A stretch of DNA of 64,000 bases. Source: Dactylosporangium aurantiacum (GTDB lineage: Bacteria > Actinomycetota > Actinomycetes > Mycobacteriales > Micromonosporaceae). Positions within the stretch are counted from its first letter, which is position 1, and each line of letters starts with the position of its first letter. The notes under the pieces were generated by a model. That model was given only the letters and a program-made list of their open reading frames with translations. It was not told the origin of the DNA and did not search any database. Location: contig NZ_JNYJ01000013.1 in NCBI RefSeq assembly GCF_000716715.1, forward strand, positions 186,001-250,000, given 5' to 3'. The position numbers and the translations under genes are program-made. Positions 44,277 through 51,928 of the stretch are shown here, piece by piece.

Positions 44277-47200
44277 TCAGATGAGGCGGAGCTGCCGATC
44301 CTTGGGTTTGCGGGGCGCTGCGGGACCCCGCCGCTCCAACAGCCCGGGGTCGATGGACGACAGGAACGGCGTCGGCGCCATCTCCCGCTCGGACCCGTGC
44401 CGGAAACGGGTCCGGCTGTGCGACAGGAAGAGCCGATCCTGTGCCCTGGTCAGGCCCACGAAGAACAGCCGGCGCTCCTCGGCGACCTCGTCCTCGGAGC
44501 GGCCCTGCGCGCCGGGCATGCGCAGCGGCAGCAGCCCGTCCTCGCAGCCGACCATGAACACGACGGGGAACTCGAGCCCTTTCGACGCGTGCAGCGTCAG
44601 CAGCGTCACCCGGTCGGCGCGCGGATCCCAGCCGTCGACCTCCGCGCCGGTGGCCAGCGCACCCAGGAACTCGTCCAGGTCGCTGCCGGCCCGCAACGCC
44701 GGCGGCGTCATCAGCTCGACCGCCGTCCACACGTCGGCCTCCGTCAGCCCGATCACGTCGGTGTCGAGCTGCCCGCAGCGCCCCGCGACGACCTGGCCCG
44801 CCAGTCGTACACGAGCCGCGATCGAACCGCCGAGACCTGTGGCGAACCGCAGCTCACGGGCGATCGCCGCCACCCCGGGCCGGTCCAGCAACCGGTCGTG
44901 CGAGCGTTTCTGCACCGGCACACCCGCCCGCGACAGGGCATCGACGATCGGCGCGGCCTGCGAATCGGTCCGGTACAGCACGGCGATGTCGGAGAACGAC
45001 ATGGCGCCGACCGCCGCCCGCGAGTCCACCCGGTTGTCGTGCGAGCGGTGCGACAGGCCGCCCACCAGCTCGTCGACCGTGCGCACCACGAAATCGGCCT
45101 CGTCGGCCACCGACGCCGCCGGGTACAGCCCGACCATCGGCGCTTCCAGATCCAGCCGGGCCGGGTCCAGCCGCCGCCCCGGCACCAACGTCGTCGGCGC
45201 GATCGCCTGTACCGCGGCCGCCAGAATCGGCGCGGACGAGCGGTAGTTGCGGGTGAGCCGCACGACGCGGGCGTCGATGTCCGGCGTGGAGAAGTCCGTG
45301 GAGAACCGCAGGAAGAACGAGACCTCGGCCCCCCGGAACGAATAGATCGCCTGGTCAGGGTCGCCGATCGCGCAGAGGTTGCCGCCGGGCGGGCACAGCA
45401 GCCGCAGCAGGTCGTACTGCACCGGGTCGACGTCCTGGTACTCATCCACGAAGATCCACTGCCAGCGGTCCCGGTACCGGTCGACCAGCGCCGGCGACTC
45501 GGTGAGCAGCTGCACACTGAGCGTCAGCAGTTCGTCGAGCGACACCATGTCCTTCGCCCGCAACGCCTTGGCCAGGGCCTCCCTGGTCGACGGCTCCATC
45601 GCGGCGAGCGCCCGGCGTGCCTCCCGCTCCGACAGCGGGTCCAGCGCCGCCAGCAGGTCCGCCTCCTCCGCGATCCGGAACTTCGGCGTCAACCCCACCG
45701 CCGTGGCGTTCTCCCGCAGGATCGACAGTCCCAGCGCGTGGAACGTCGACACCGTCACCGCCTCGGTCACCGGTCCGAGCAGGCCCTCCAGCCGCTCCCG
45801 CAGCTCTTCCGCGGCCCGCCGGGTGAACGTGATCGCCAGGCACTCCTCCGGGTACACGTCCAGCTCGGCACACAGGTACGCGATCCGGTGCGTCAACGTC
45901 CGCGTCTTGCCCGTGCCCGGCCCGGCCACGATCAGCAACGGACCGCCGGGCGCCGACGCCGCGACCCGCTGCAGCGCGTCGAGCCGGTCGAGCAGCCCCG
46001 TGCCGACCTCCTCCATCCCCGCCAGCATCGGCTCGAGCGGCTCATGCGGCGACGCCGGGGAAGAGATCGGCGGCGGGGGCGGCGGCGCCTCGACCGGCGC
46101 GGGCCGGCGGCGCTTCGGCGCGGCCTTCGGAGCCGCCTCGGCCTTGCGCTGTTTCGGCAGCTGCGGCATCGGTACGTCGAACAGCACGTCTTCCTGCACC
46201 CGCAGCTCATCGGGGCGGAACAGCTTGATCACGCCGTACTCGCCGTCGTAGCCGGGCGTGCGGCTGACCTCGCCGCGCCGGAGCCGGGTGATGCCCTCGC
46301 CGAGCAGCTCCCCGCCGACCCGGGTGATCTCGTCGATCGGCACCTGGCGCAGGATCGCCAGCTCCGAGCCCAGCTCCGCCACCAGCGACGCCAGCTGCGT
46401 GTCGACGGTCTTCGACTTCGCGCCGACCCCGTGGATCTCGCCGAGGATCTCGTGCAGCTGGATCAGGTGGGTGACCTGCGGCGCACCCGGCGGCACGTAC
46501 CCGTCGGGCCGGTCCGCCAACTCCTCCACCCGGTGCAGCACACCCACGGTGAGCGGCTTGCCACACACCGGGCACAGCCCTTCGGCCTCGCGCGTCTGCG
46601 CCGGCAGCCAGTTCACGTCGCAGGCCCGGTGCCCGTCGCCGTGATACTTGCCCTCCTCGGGGAAGAACTCGATCGTCCCGGCCAGCCCGTCCCCGCTGCG
46701 CAGCGCGTCGCGCACCTTGAAGTAGTCCAGCTCGCTGGTCAACAGCGTCGCCTCGCGCGCCAGTGCCTGCGGCGAGTGCGCGTCGGAGTTGGACACCAGC
46801 CGGTACCGGTCCAGCGACGAGACCCGCCAGTTCATCGCCGGGTCCGACGACAGCCCCGTCTCGACCGCGAAGATGTGATCGGCCAGGTCGGCGTAGCAGT
46901 CGGCGATCGCGTCGAACCCCGACTTCGACCCCAGCGCCGAGAACCACGGCGTCCAGATGTGCGCCGGCACCAGGTACCCGTCGGGACTCGCCTCCAGCGT
47001 GATCTCCAGCAGGTCACGCGAGTCCAGCCCCAGAATCGGCCGCCCGTCGGACCCGAGGTTGCCGATCCGCCCCAGCGCCGTGTTGAACCGCCCGACCGCC
47101 TCGAAGTCCGGCTGGTACACCAGGTGGTGCACCTTCCGCGTCCGGTCGCCCCGCTTGTAGATCGTCGAGATCTCGACCGACAACATGAACCTGACCGGCG

Positions 47201-47501
47201 CCCCGTCCGCGCCTTTGGACAGCCGCCCCGGCAGCCGCCGCAGGATCTCCGCCTCACGCTCCGGCTGCAGCCGGAACAGCCCCGGCTCCGCCGGCACGAG
47301 CGCCTCACGCAGGTGGTCGTGCCAGGCCGGATGCGTGAAGTCTCCCGTGCCGAGCAGCGTGATGCCCTTGCGCCGGGCCCACCACGTGAGCGTCTCGATG
47401 CTGAGGTCACGACTGCACGCCCGCGAGTACTTCGAGTGAATGTGCAGGTCGGCGACGAACGAGTGGTCAGAGACGTTCGAAGACACGCCGCATCCTGTCA
47501 C
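44277..47501 (-). CDS. EndoQ-like PHP endonuclease fused to a UvrD/PcrA-type helicase
   Basis: 1074 residues. Residues 1-420 resemble endonuclease Q: PHP metal ligands DLHIHSKYSRA, GTGDFTHPAW, LSVEIST, KVHHLVYQ, HIWTPWF, NSDAHSP, then a zinc motif CPVCGKPL with HRVEELADRP. A Pro-rich linker follows (about 455-490). Residues 500-1074 form an SF1 helicase: AGPGTGKTRTLTHRI, FVDEYQDVDPVQ, GDPDQAIYSFRGAE, LTRNYRSS, LLTLHASKGLEFPVVF, VGLTRAQDRLFLSHS. EndoQ cuts 5' to uracil and hypoxanthine; the helicase could open the nick. Starts at GTG 47501 or 47486 (AGGA upstream) are both possible. Confidence 0.88.
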   Translation of the reverse strand: MTGCGVSSNVSDHSFVADLHIHSKYSRACSRDLSIETLTWWARRKGITLLGTGDFTHPAWHDHLREALVPAEPGLFRLQPEREAEILRRLPGRLSKGADGAPVRFMLSVEISTIYKRGDRTRKVHHLVYQPDFEAVGRFNTALGRIGNLGSDGRPILGLDSRDLLEITLEASPDGYLVPAHIWTPWFSALGSKSGFDAIADCYADLADHIFAVETGLSSDPAMNWRVSSLDRYRLVSNSDAHSPQALAREATLLTSELDYFKVRDALRSGDGLAGTIEFFPEEGKYHGDGHRACDVNWLPAQTREAEGLCPVCGKPLTVGVLHRVEELADRPDGYVPPGAPQVTHLIQLHEILGEIHGVGAKSKTVDTQLASLVAELGSELAILRQVPIDEITRVGGELLGEGITRLRRGEVSRTPGYDGEYGVIKLFRPDELRVQEDVLFDVPMPQLPKQRKAEAAPKAAPKRRRPAPVEAPPPPPPISSPASPHEPLEPMLAGMEEVGTGLLDRLDALQRVAASAPGGPLLIVAGPGTGKTRTLTHRIAYLCAELDVYPEECLAITFTRRAAEELRERLEGLLGPVTEAVTVSTFHALGLSILRENATAVGLTPKFRIAEEADLLAALDPLSEREARRALAAMEPSTREALAKALRAKDMVSLDELLTLSVQLLTESPALVDRYRDRWQWIFVDEYQDVDPVQYDLLRLLCPPGGNLCAIGDPDQAIYSFRGAEVSFFLRFSTDFSTPDIDARVVRLTRNYRSSAPILAAAVQAIAPTTLVPGRRLDPARLDLEAPMVGLYPAASVADEADFVVRTVDELVGGLSHRSHDNRVDSRAAVGAMSFSDIAVLYRTDSQAAPIVDALSRAGVPVQKRSHDRLLDRPGVAAIARELRFATGLGGSIAARVRLAGQVVAGRCGQLDTDVIGLTEADVWTAVELMTPPALRAGSDLDEFLGALATGAEVDGWDPRADRVTLLTLHASKGLEFPVVFMVGCEDGLLPLRMPGAQGRSEDEVAEERRLFFVGLTRAQDRLFLSHSRTRFRHGSEREMAPTPFLSSIDPGLLERRGPAAPRKPKDRQLRLI

Positions 47502-47778
47502 ACCAGCCCCAACCGTTGCCCGTTACGCGCCGTACAACCCACCACCAGCCAAAGCCTATGCCGGCGGCAACCCGGAGGCGGCCTCGACCTTGTCCGGCGG
47601 CGATTGGCGCGACCGTCTGCAGGCCGTGGCCCCGGAGGTCCCATGGTGGTCGGCATGGATGGTGCCGCGGTGAGCTCCGCGACGACGGCACCACGGTGCT
47701 CGTGGGCCGGCGGCCCGGTGGCGCGACTCAAAGTGCGGGTCGAGCGCGGGTCGTCTGCTTGGCACCGCACCGCGCTGC

Positions 47779-48395
47779 ACCCGACCAGCAGGCAGGTGTT
47801 CGAGCGCGGTGGAGCATGGGCCTCCGCCGTCGAACGACCGTCCAGGCGGCGTGCTTCCCACGGGCCGGTGCAGACGGGCTCACCACGGCGACGGCCGGCA
47901 GCCCACTGCACCTGAGCAGCACACAGATACCTGAGTGCGGTCGAGCAGGACCCGCAGCCGTCGAACTGATGGCTCAGGCGACTTCCCTTGTCCCTGATCC
48001 AGCCAGCCGGCACGCGCTTCGCCCGAGCGGCGCGCAGGTGCCTGAGCGTGGCGGAGCAGGGCCCGCCACTGTCGAACTGACGGCTCAGACGACTCCCTCG
48101 CCCATAATCGGGCTGGCCGGCGGGCGGGGGGCCGGTCGGCGAACCGTCGCAGACCGGCCCCCAAAGCCCGCCTTGCCCGAGCGGCACGCACGTGCCTCAG
48201 ACCCGACTCCTCGCCCGTAGTCGGCCGGTCGGCAGGCATCGGGAGGTCGGCGAGCCGTCGCAGACCGGCCCGCCAAAGCCCACCGGCAGCGCGCCCTGGC
48301 CCGAGCGGCACGTAGGTGCCCAAGACCCGAACTGCACGCAGCTGCCTGAGACCCCAGCGGCACGCAGGTGCCTGAGACCCGGGCGGCGCGTCAGA
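47779..48395. repeat. Degenerate tandem repeat field with hairpin cores
   Basis: The 898-bp gap 47502-48399 has no convincing gene. Its right two thirds carry at least seven copies of a core like GCGGCACGCAGGTGCCTGAG (near 47786, 47916, 48027, 48180, 48305, 48332, 48357). The core folds into GGCAC/GTGCC with a GCAG loop. Full units are 110-155 bp. CCGTCGCAGACCGGCCC (48145 and 48256) and GTCGAACTGA (47960 and 48071) are repeated within them. Nothing is recognised in 47502-47778. Confidence 0.7.
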
Positions 48396-48399
48396 GAAC

Positions 48400-49740
48400 C
48401 TAAGCGCGGTGGAGCTCGATGACCGAGATGTCCGGTGGGGCGCCGAAGCGGACCGGTGGCCCCCAGAAGCCGGCGCCGCGGGTCACGTAGACCTGGGTGC
48501 CGTCGACGGTGCCGAGCCCGGACACGACCGGGGCCTCCAGACCCACCAGCAGGTTGAACGGCACCATCTGCCCGCCGTGGGTGTGGCCGGACAGCTGCAG
48601 GTCGACGCCGTGCCTGGCCGCTTCGTGCGCCTGGACCGGCTGGTGGGCGAGCAGCACGACGGGGCGGGAAGCGTCGCGGCCGGACAGGGCCTTGGCGAAG
48701 TCGGGGCCGTCGCCCACGTCCTCGCCGGTGACGTCGTTGACGCCGGCCAGGTCGAGGCCCTGGACGTCGAGGCGCTCGTTGCGCAGGACCCGGACGCCCA
48801 GCGAGTTGACCTCGTCGATCCACTCCTGGTAGCCGGAGAAATACTCGTGGTTGCCGGTCACGAAGAAGCTGCCGTGCCGGGCCCGCAGGTCCTGCAGCGG
48901 CTCGGCGGCCGGGCCCAGCTCGGCGACCGAGCCGTCGACCAGGTCGCCCACGACCGCGACCACGTCGGCGTCGACCGAGTTGATGATGCGCACGATCCGC
49001 TCGGTGTGCGCCTTGCCCAGCAGTGGCCCGAGGTGGATGTCGGAGACCAGCGCGATCTTGAAGCCGCTCATGCTGGCCGGGAGCTTCGCCAGCCGGATCG
49101 GCACGCGCTTGAGCACCGGGGCGCTCTTCGCCTGCCAGGTGCCGATGCCCACGGCCGCGACCGACAGCACCCCGGCCGTCGCCGCCAGCGACCGCCCCAG
49201 CAGCAGCCGCCGCGCCGGGTCGAACCGCTCATCGACAGGGCCGCCGTCCACAGGGGCGTCGTCCACAGGCGCACCCTCCGCAGCGGCGCTGCCCACGGCG
49301 CCGCCGGACACCCCGGCCGCCGGGCTGTCCACAGCCGTGACCTGCCCGTCCACAGTGCCCTGCACAGCTCGGCCCGCACTGTCCACAGGGATCACGCTGC
49401 TGTCCACAGAGTTATCCACAGGCTGTGGCTCGCGTCGCCCGGCCCAGAACCGCAGCGCCAGCCGCGGCAGCTCCAGCAGCGCCAGCGTCACCAGCAGGTA
49501 GAACATCAACGCCAGCCACAGGAACCCGGGCCACGCCAGCACCGGCTGCTGCTCCAGCGGCAGCACCCGCGAACCGACCATCGTCACCGGGATCAGCACC
49601 CCGAGCAGCGTGACGACCAGCGCCCCGACCCGCCGGCCGCGCCGTGTGGTGACCACGTCCTTGACGAGCCGCTTCCACAGATACCAGTGGATGCCGCCGA
49701 CGAGTAGCAGCACGACGACCAGGAACAGCGCGATGAACAC
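48400..49740 (-). CDS. Membrane-anchored metallophosphoesterase
   Basis: A 446-residue protein. Three hydrophobic segments cover residues 1-95. A low-complexity linker (about 105-170) has repeated PVD/SVD/AVD, then another hydrophobic stretch and a calcineurin-like phosphoesterase domain: VSDIHLG, GDLVDG, GNHEYF, LLAHQP and SGHTHGGQ carry the metal ligands. It resembles YkuE/YaeI-type enzymes; the substrate is unknown. It starts 4 bp after the moaD stop. The linker DNA holds a cluster of DnaA-like boxes. Confidence 0.9.
   Translation of the reverse strand: MFIALFLVVVLLLVGGIHWYLWKRLVKDVVTTRRGRRVGALVVTLLGVLIPVTMVGSRVLPLEQQPVLAWPGFLWLALMFYLLVTLALLELPRLALRFWAGRREPQPVDNSVDSSVIPVDSAGRAVQGTVDGQVTAVDSPAAGVSGGAVGSAAAEGAPVDDAPVDGGPVDERFDPARRLLLGRSLAATAGVLSVAAVGIGTWQAKSAPVLKRVPIRLAKLPASMSGFKIALVSDIHLGPLLGKAHTERIVRIINSVDADVVAVVGDLVDGSVAELGPAAEPLQDLRARHGSFFVTGNHEYFSGYQEWIDEVNSLGVRVLRNERLDVQGLDLAGVNDVTGEDVGDGPDFAKALSGRDASRPVVLLAHQPVQAHEAARHGVDLQLSGHTHGGQMVPFNLLVGLEAPVVSGLGTVDGTQVYVTRGAGFWGPPVRFGAPPDISVIELHRA
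49244..49420 (+). promoter_or_regulatory. DnaA-box-like cluster inside the metallophosphoesterase gene
   Basis: Seven co-oriented nonamers in 177 bp: CCGTCCACA (49244), TCGTCCACA (49259), CTGTCCACA (49325), CCGTCCACA (49346), CTGTCCACA (49379), CTGTCCACA (49400) and a perfect TTATCCACA (49412-49420). The coding strand reads xxT-GTG-GAC each time. The T-ending codons are unusual for this gene. Confidence 0.65.
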
Positions 49741-49744
49741 GTGC

Positions 49745-49990
49745 TCAGCCGCCCGCGAACGGGGGAAGGACGTCGACGGTCGCCGTCGCCGGCAGGGCCG
49801 CGTCGCGATCGCGCCACGAGGTGCCGTCGACCAGGAACGAACATGCCGTGAGCACCGCGGCGAGCTTCGGCCGCCCGGCCGTCACGGCGGCCTCGAGCTC
49901 GCCGAGCGTCGCCGCCTCGATCTTCTCCTCGGGCACGCCGGCGGCCGCGCGGGCCCCGGCGAAATAGCGCACGAGCAGCACCGCGGTCAT
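49745..49990 (-). CDS. moaD: Molybdopterin synthase sulfur-carrier subunit MoaD
   Basis: An 81-residue ubiquitin-like protein of the MoaD/ThiS family (VLLVRYFAGARAAAGVPEE ... ATVDVLPPFAGG) ending in the essential Gly-Gly. ATG at 49990 overlaps the moaA stop (ATGA). It delivers sulfur as a C-terminal thiocarboxylate to MoaE, whose gene is at 32779-33201. Confidence 0.92.
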   Translation of the reverse strand: MTAVLLVRYFAGARAAAGVPEEKIEAATLGELEAAVTAGRPKLAAVLTACSFLVDGTSWRDRDAALPATATVDVLPPFAGG

Positions 49991-51018
49991 CCCCCGATCG
50001 CCGACATGGGCCGGGCAGGCTGCAGGAACTTCGGGTCGTCGATGCCGTGCCCGGCCGGCTTCGCCCACATCGCCTTGCGCCACAGATCGGCCAGCTCGCC
50101 GTCGGTGGCCCCGGCCCGCATCGCCCCCCGCAGGTCGGTCTCCTCCTGGCTGAACAGGCACGAGCGCACCGCACCGTCGGCCGTCAGCCGGGTGCGGTCG
50201 CACGCGCCGCAGAACGGCCGGGACACGCTCGCGATCACGCCGACCTTCGCCGGCCTGCCGCCGATGCCGGAATGCCCCTCGACCAGCCAGGTCTCCGCGG
50301 GCGCGCCACCGCGCACCCCCGGATCGGGCCGCAGGTCGAACGCCTCCCGCAACCGCTCGAGGATCTCCGCGCCGGTCACCATCTCCTCGCGCCGCCAGGT
50401 GTGCCCGGCGTCCAGCGGCATCTGCTCGATGAACCGCAGCTCATAGCCGTGCTCAAGGGCGAAGCGCAGCAGCGGGACGGCCTCGTCGTCGTTGACACCG
50501 CGCAGCAGCACCGCATTCATCTTCACCGGCACCAGGCCGGCCTGCGCCGCCGCGGCGAGCCCGGCGATCACGTCGGCGTGCCGGTCACGGCGGGTCAGCG
50601 CCTGGAACCGGGCGGGGTCGACGGTGTCCAGCGAGATGTTGACCCGGTCGAGCCCGGCCTCGGCCAGGGGCCCCGCGAGGCGGGCCAGGCCGATGCCGTT
50701 GGTCGTCAGCATGGTGCTCGGGCGCGGCTCCAGCGCGGCGACGGCCCGCACGATGCCCGGCAGCCCGCGGCGCAGGAGCGGCTCACCGCCGGTGAACCTG
50801 ACCTCGGTCACGCCGAGGAGCGTGACCGCGACCCCGATCAGCCGCACGACCTCGTCGTCGGTGAGCAGCGTCGGGCTGGGCAGCCAGTCGAGCCCTTCGG
50901 CGGGCATGCAATACGTGCAGCGCAGGTTGCACCGGTCGGTCAGGGAAACCCGCAGGTCGGTCGCCACGCGGCCATGGCGGTCGGCGAGACCGGCACCGAG
51001 CGGCTCCGAAAGCGTCAT
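49987..51018 (-). CDS. moaA: GTP 3',8-cyclase MoaA
   Basis: A 343-residue radical SAM enzyme. The first cluster motif is CNLRCTYCMPAEGL (about residue 33). FTGGEPLLRRGL, TTNGIGLA and ISLDTVDP follow. The C-terminal second cluster is at PFCGACDRTRLTADG and RSCLF. The protein ends with MSAIGG, the conserved GG tail. It starts molybdenum-cofactor synthesis from GTP. ATG at 51018 follows a TACCGT box by 7 nt. Confidence 0.95.
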   Translation of the reverse strand: MTLSEPLGAGLADRHGRVATDLRVSLTDRCNLRCTYCMPAEGLDWLPSPTLLTDDEVVRLIGVAVTLLGVTEVRFTGGEPLLRRGLPGIVRAVAALEPRPSTMLTTNGIGLARLAGPLAEAGLDRVNISLDTVDPARFQALTRRDRHADVIAGLAAAAQAGLVPVKMNAVLLRGVNDDEAVPLLRFALEHGYELRFIEQMPLDAGHTWRREEMVTGAEILERLREAFDLRPDPGVRGGAPAETWLVEGHSGIGGRPAKVGVIASVSRPFCGACDRTRLTADGAVRSCLFSQEETDLRGAMRAGATDGELADLWRKAMWAKPAGHGIDDPKFLQPARPMSAIGG

Positions 51019-51025
51019 GCCCGAA

Positions 51026-51031
51026 ACGGTA
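51026..51031 (-). promoter_or_regulatory. -10 box TACCGT of moaA, leaderless type
   Basis: TACCGT on the minus strand ends 7 nt before the ATG at 51018. It could start a moaA-moaD-phosphoesterase transcript. Confidence 0.45.
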
Positions 51032-51049
51032 CCCCAGCGGTATGACAGT

Positions 51050-51916
51050 TCAGAGCGCTCGCAGCGTGGAGCGGACCGACTCCTGGAACGAGGCACCGAA
51101 CAGCGCCGTGTGCACCAGCAGCAGGTAGAGCCGGTGCAGCGGCACACGCTCCCGCCAGCCGTCCGACAGTGGCGCCGCCTCGCGGTACGCGGCCAGGATC
51201 CGGTCGTAGTGGGGTGCGCCACCCCACAGCCCGAGCAGCGCCAGGTCGGTCTCGCGGTGCCCGCCGTGAGCGGCCGGGTCGACGAGCCAGCCGTCGCCGG
51301 CGCGGTCCCACAACAGGTTGCCCGGCCACAGGTCGCCGTGGATGCGGCTGGGGGGCTCGGCGCCGCCGTACTCCTCGATGCCGGCGATCACGCGCTCCAC
51401 GCCGGTGACGTCCGCGCTGGTCAGGGCGCCGTTGTCGATGGACGTGCGCAGGAAGGGCAGCAGCCGCCGCTGCGCGAACCAAGGGCCCCAGGCGCCGTCG
51501 GAGGGGTCGTTGGGCAGCGGCGCCGTGCCGATGAACCCTGGCCAGGGCGCCCCGAACGCCGGCGCGCCCGCCCGGTGCAGCGCGGCGAGCCGGCGCCCGA
51601 ACCGCTCCGCGCCCTCCGGGGTCGCCTCGCCGTGCTCGATCCACTCCAGCGCGAGCAGGTCCGGCAGCTCGACGATGAGCTCGGGCACCGGCACCGCACC
51701 GGCCTCCCGCAGCCAGCGCAGCCCGGCGGCCTCGGCGGCGAAGAACCCGTCCGGCGGGTCGGGCAGGGACTTGCAGAAGACCGAACCGCCGTCGTCGAAC
51801 GTGAGGCGCTGGGCGGCGCAGATCGACCCGCCCGGCACCGGCGTCTCGCGGATCCGCTGGTGCTTGATGAACACCGGCAGCTGCGCCGGGTGCTCCTTCA
51901 GGTACTGCAGATCCAT
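51050..51916 (-). CDS. Fructosamine kinase family protein
   Basis: A 288-residue small-molecule kinase of the FN3K/APH fold: GSICAAQRLTFDDGGSVFCKSL at the N-lobe, RIHGDLWPGNLLW (catalytic loop with Asp and Asn) and VDPAAHGGHRETDLALL (metal site Asp). It phosphorylates ketosamines on glycated proteins or amines, starting deglycation. The ATG at 51916 is 12 bp after the stop of the GTPase gene, so it closes a minus-strand operon. Confidence 0.9.
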   Translation of the reverse strand: MDLQYLKEHPAQLPVFIKHQRIRETPVPGGSICAAQRLTFDDGGSVFCKSLPDPPDGFFAAEAAGLRWLREAGAVPVPELIVELPDLLALEWIEHGEATPEGAERFGRRLAALHRAGAPAFGAPWPGFIGTAPLPNDPSDGAWGPWFAQRRLLPFLRTSIDNGALTSADVTGVERVIAGIEEYGGAEPPSRIHGDLWPGNLLWDRAGDGWLVDPAAHGGHRETDLALLGLWGGAPHYDRILAAYREAAPLSDGWRERVPLHRLYLLLVHTALFGASFQESVRSTLRAL

Positions 51917-51928
51917 CAGCGCCGCCGG

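Noticed and set aside
47498..48187. 229-codon minus-strand frame in the repeat field
   Set aside because: Its translation repeats because the DNA repeats; no domain and no consistent codon bias.
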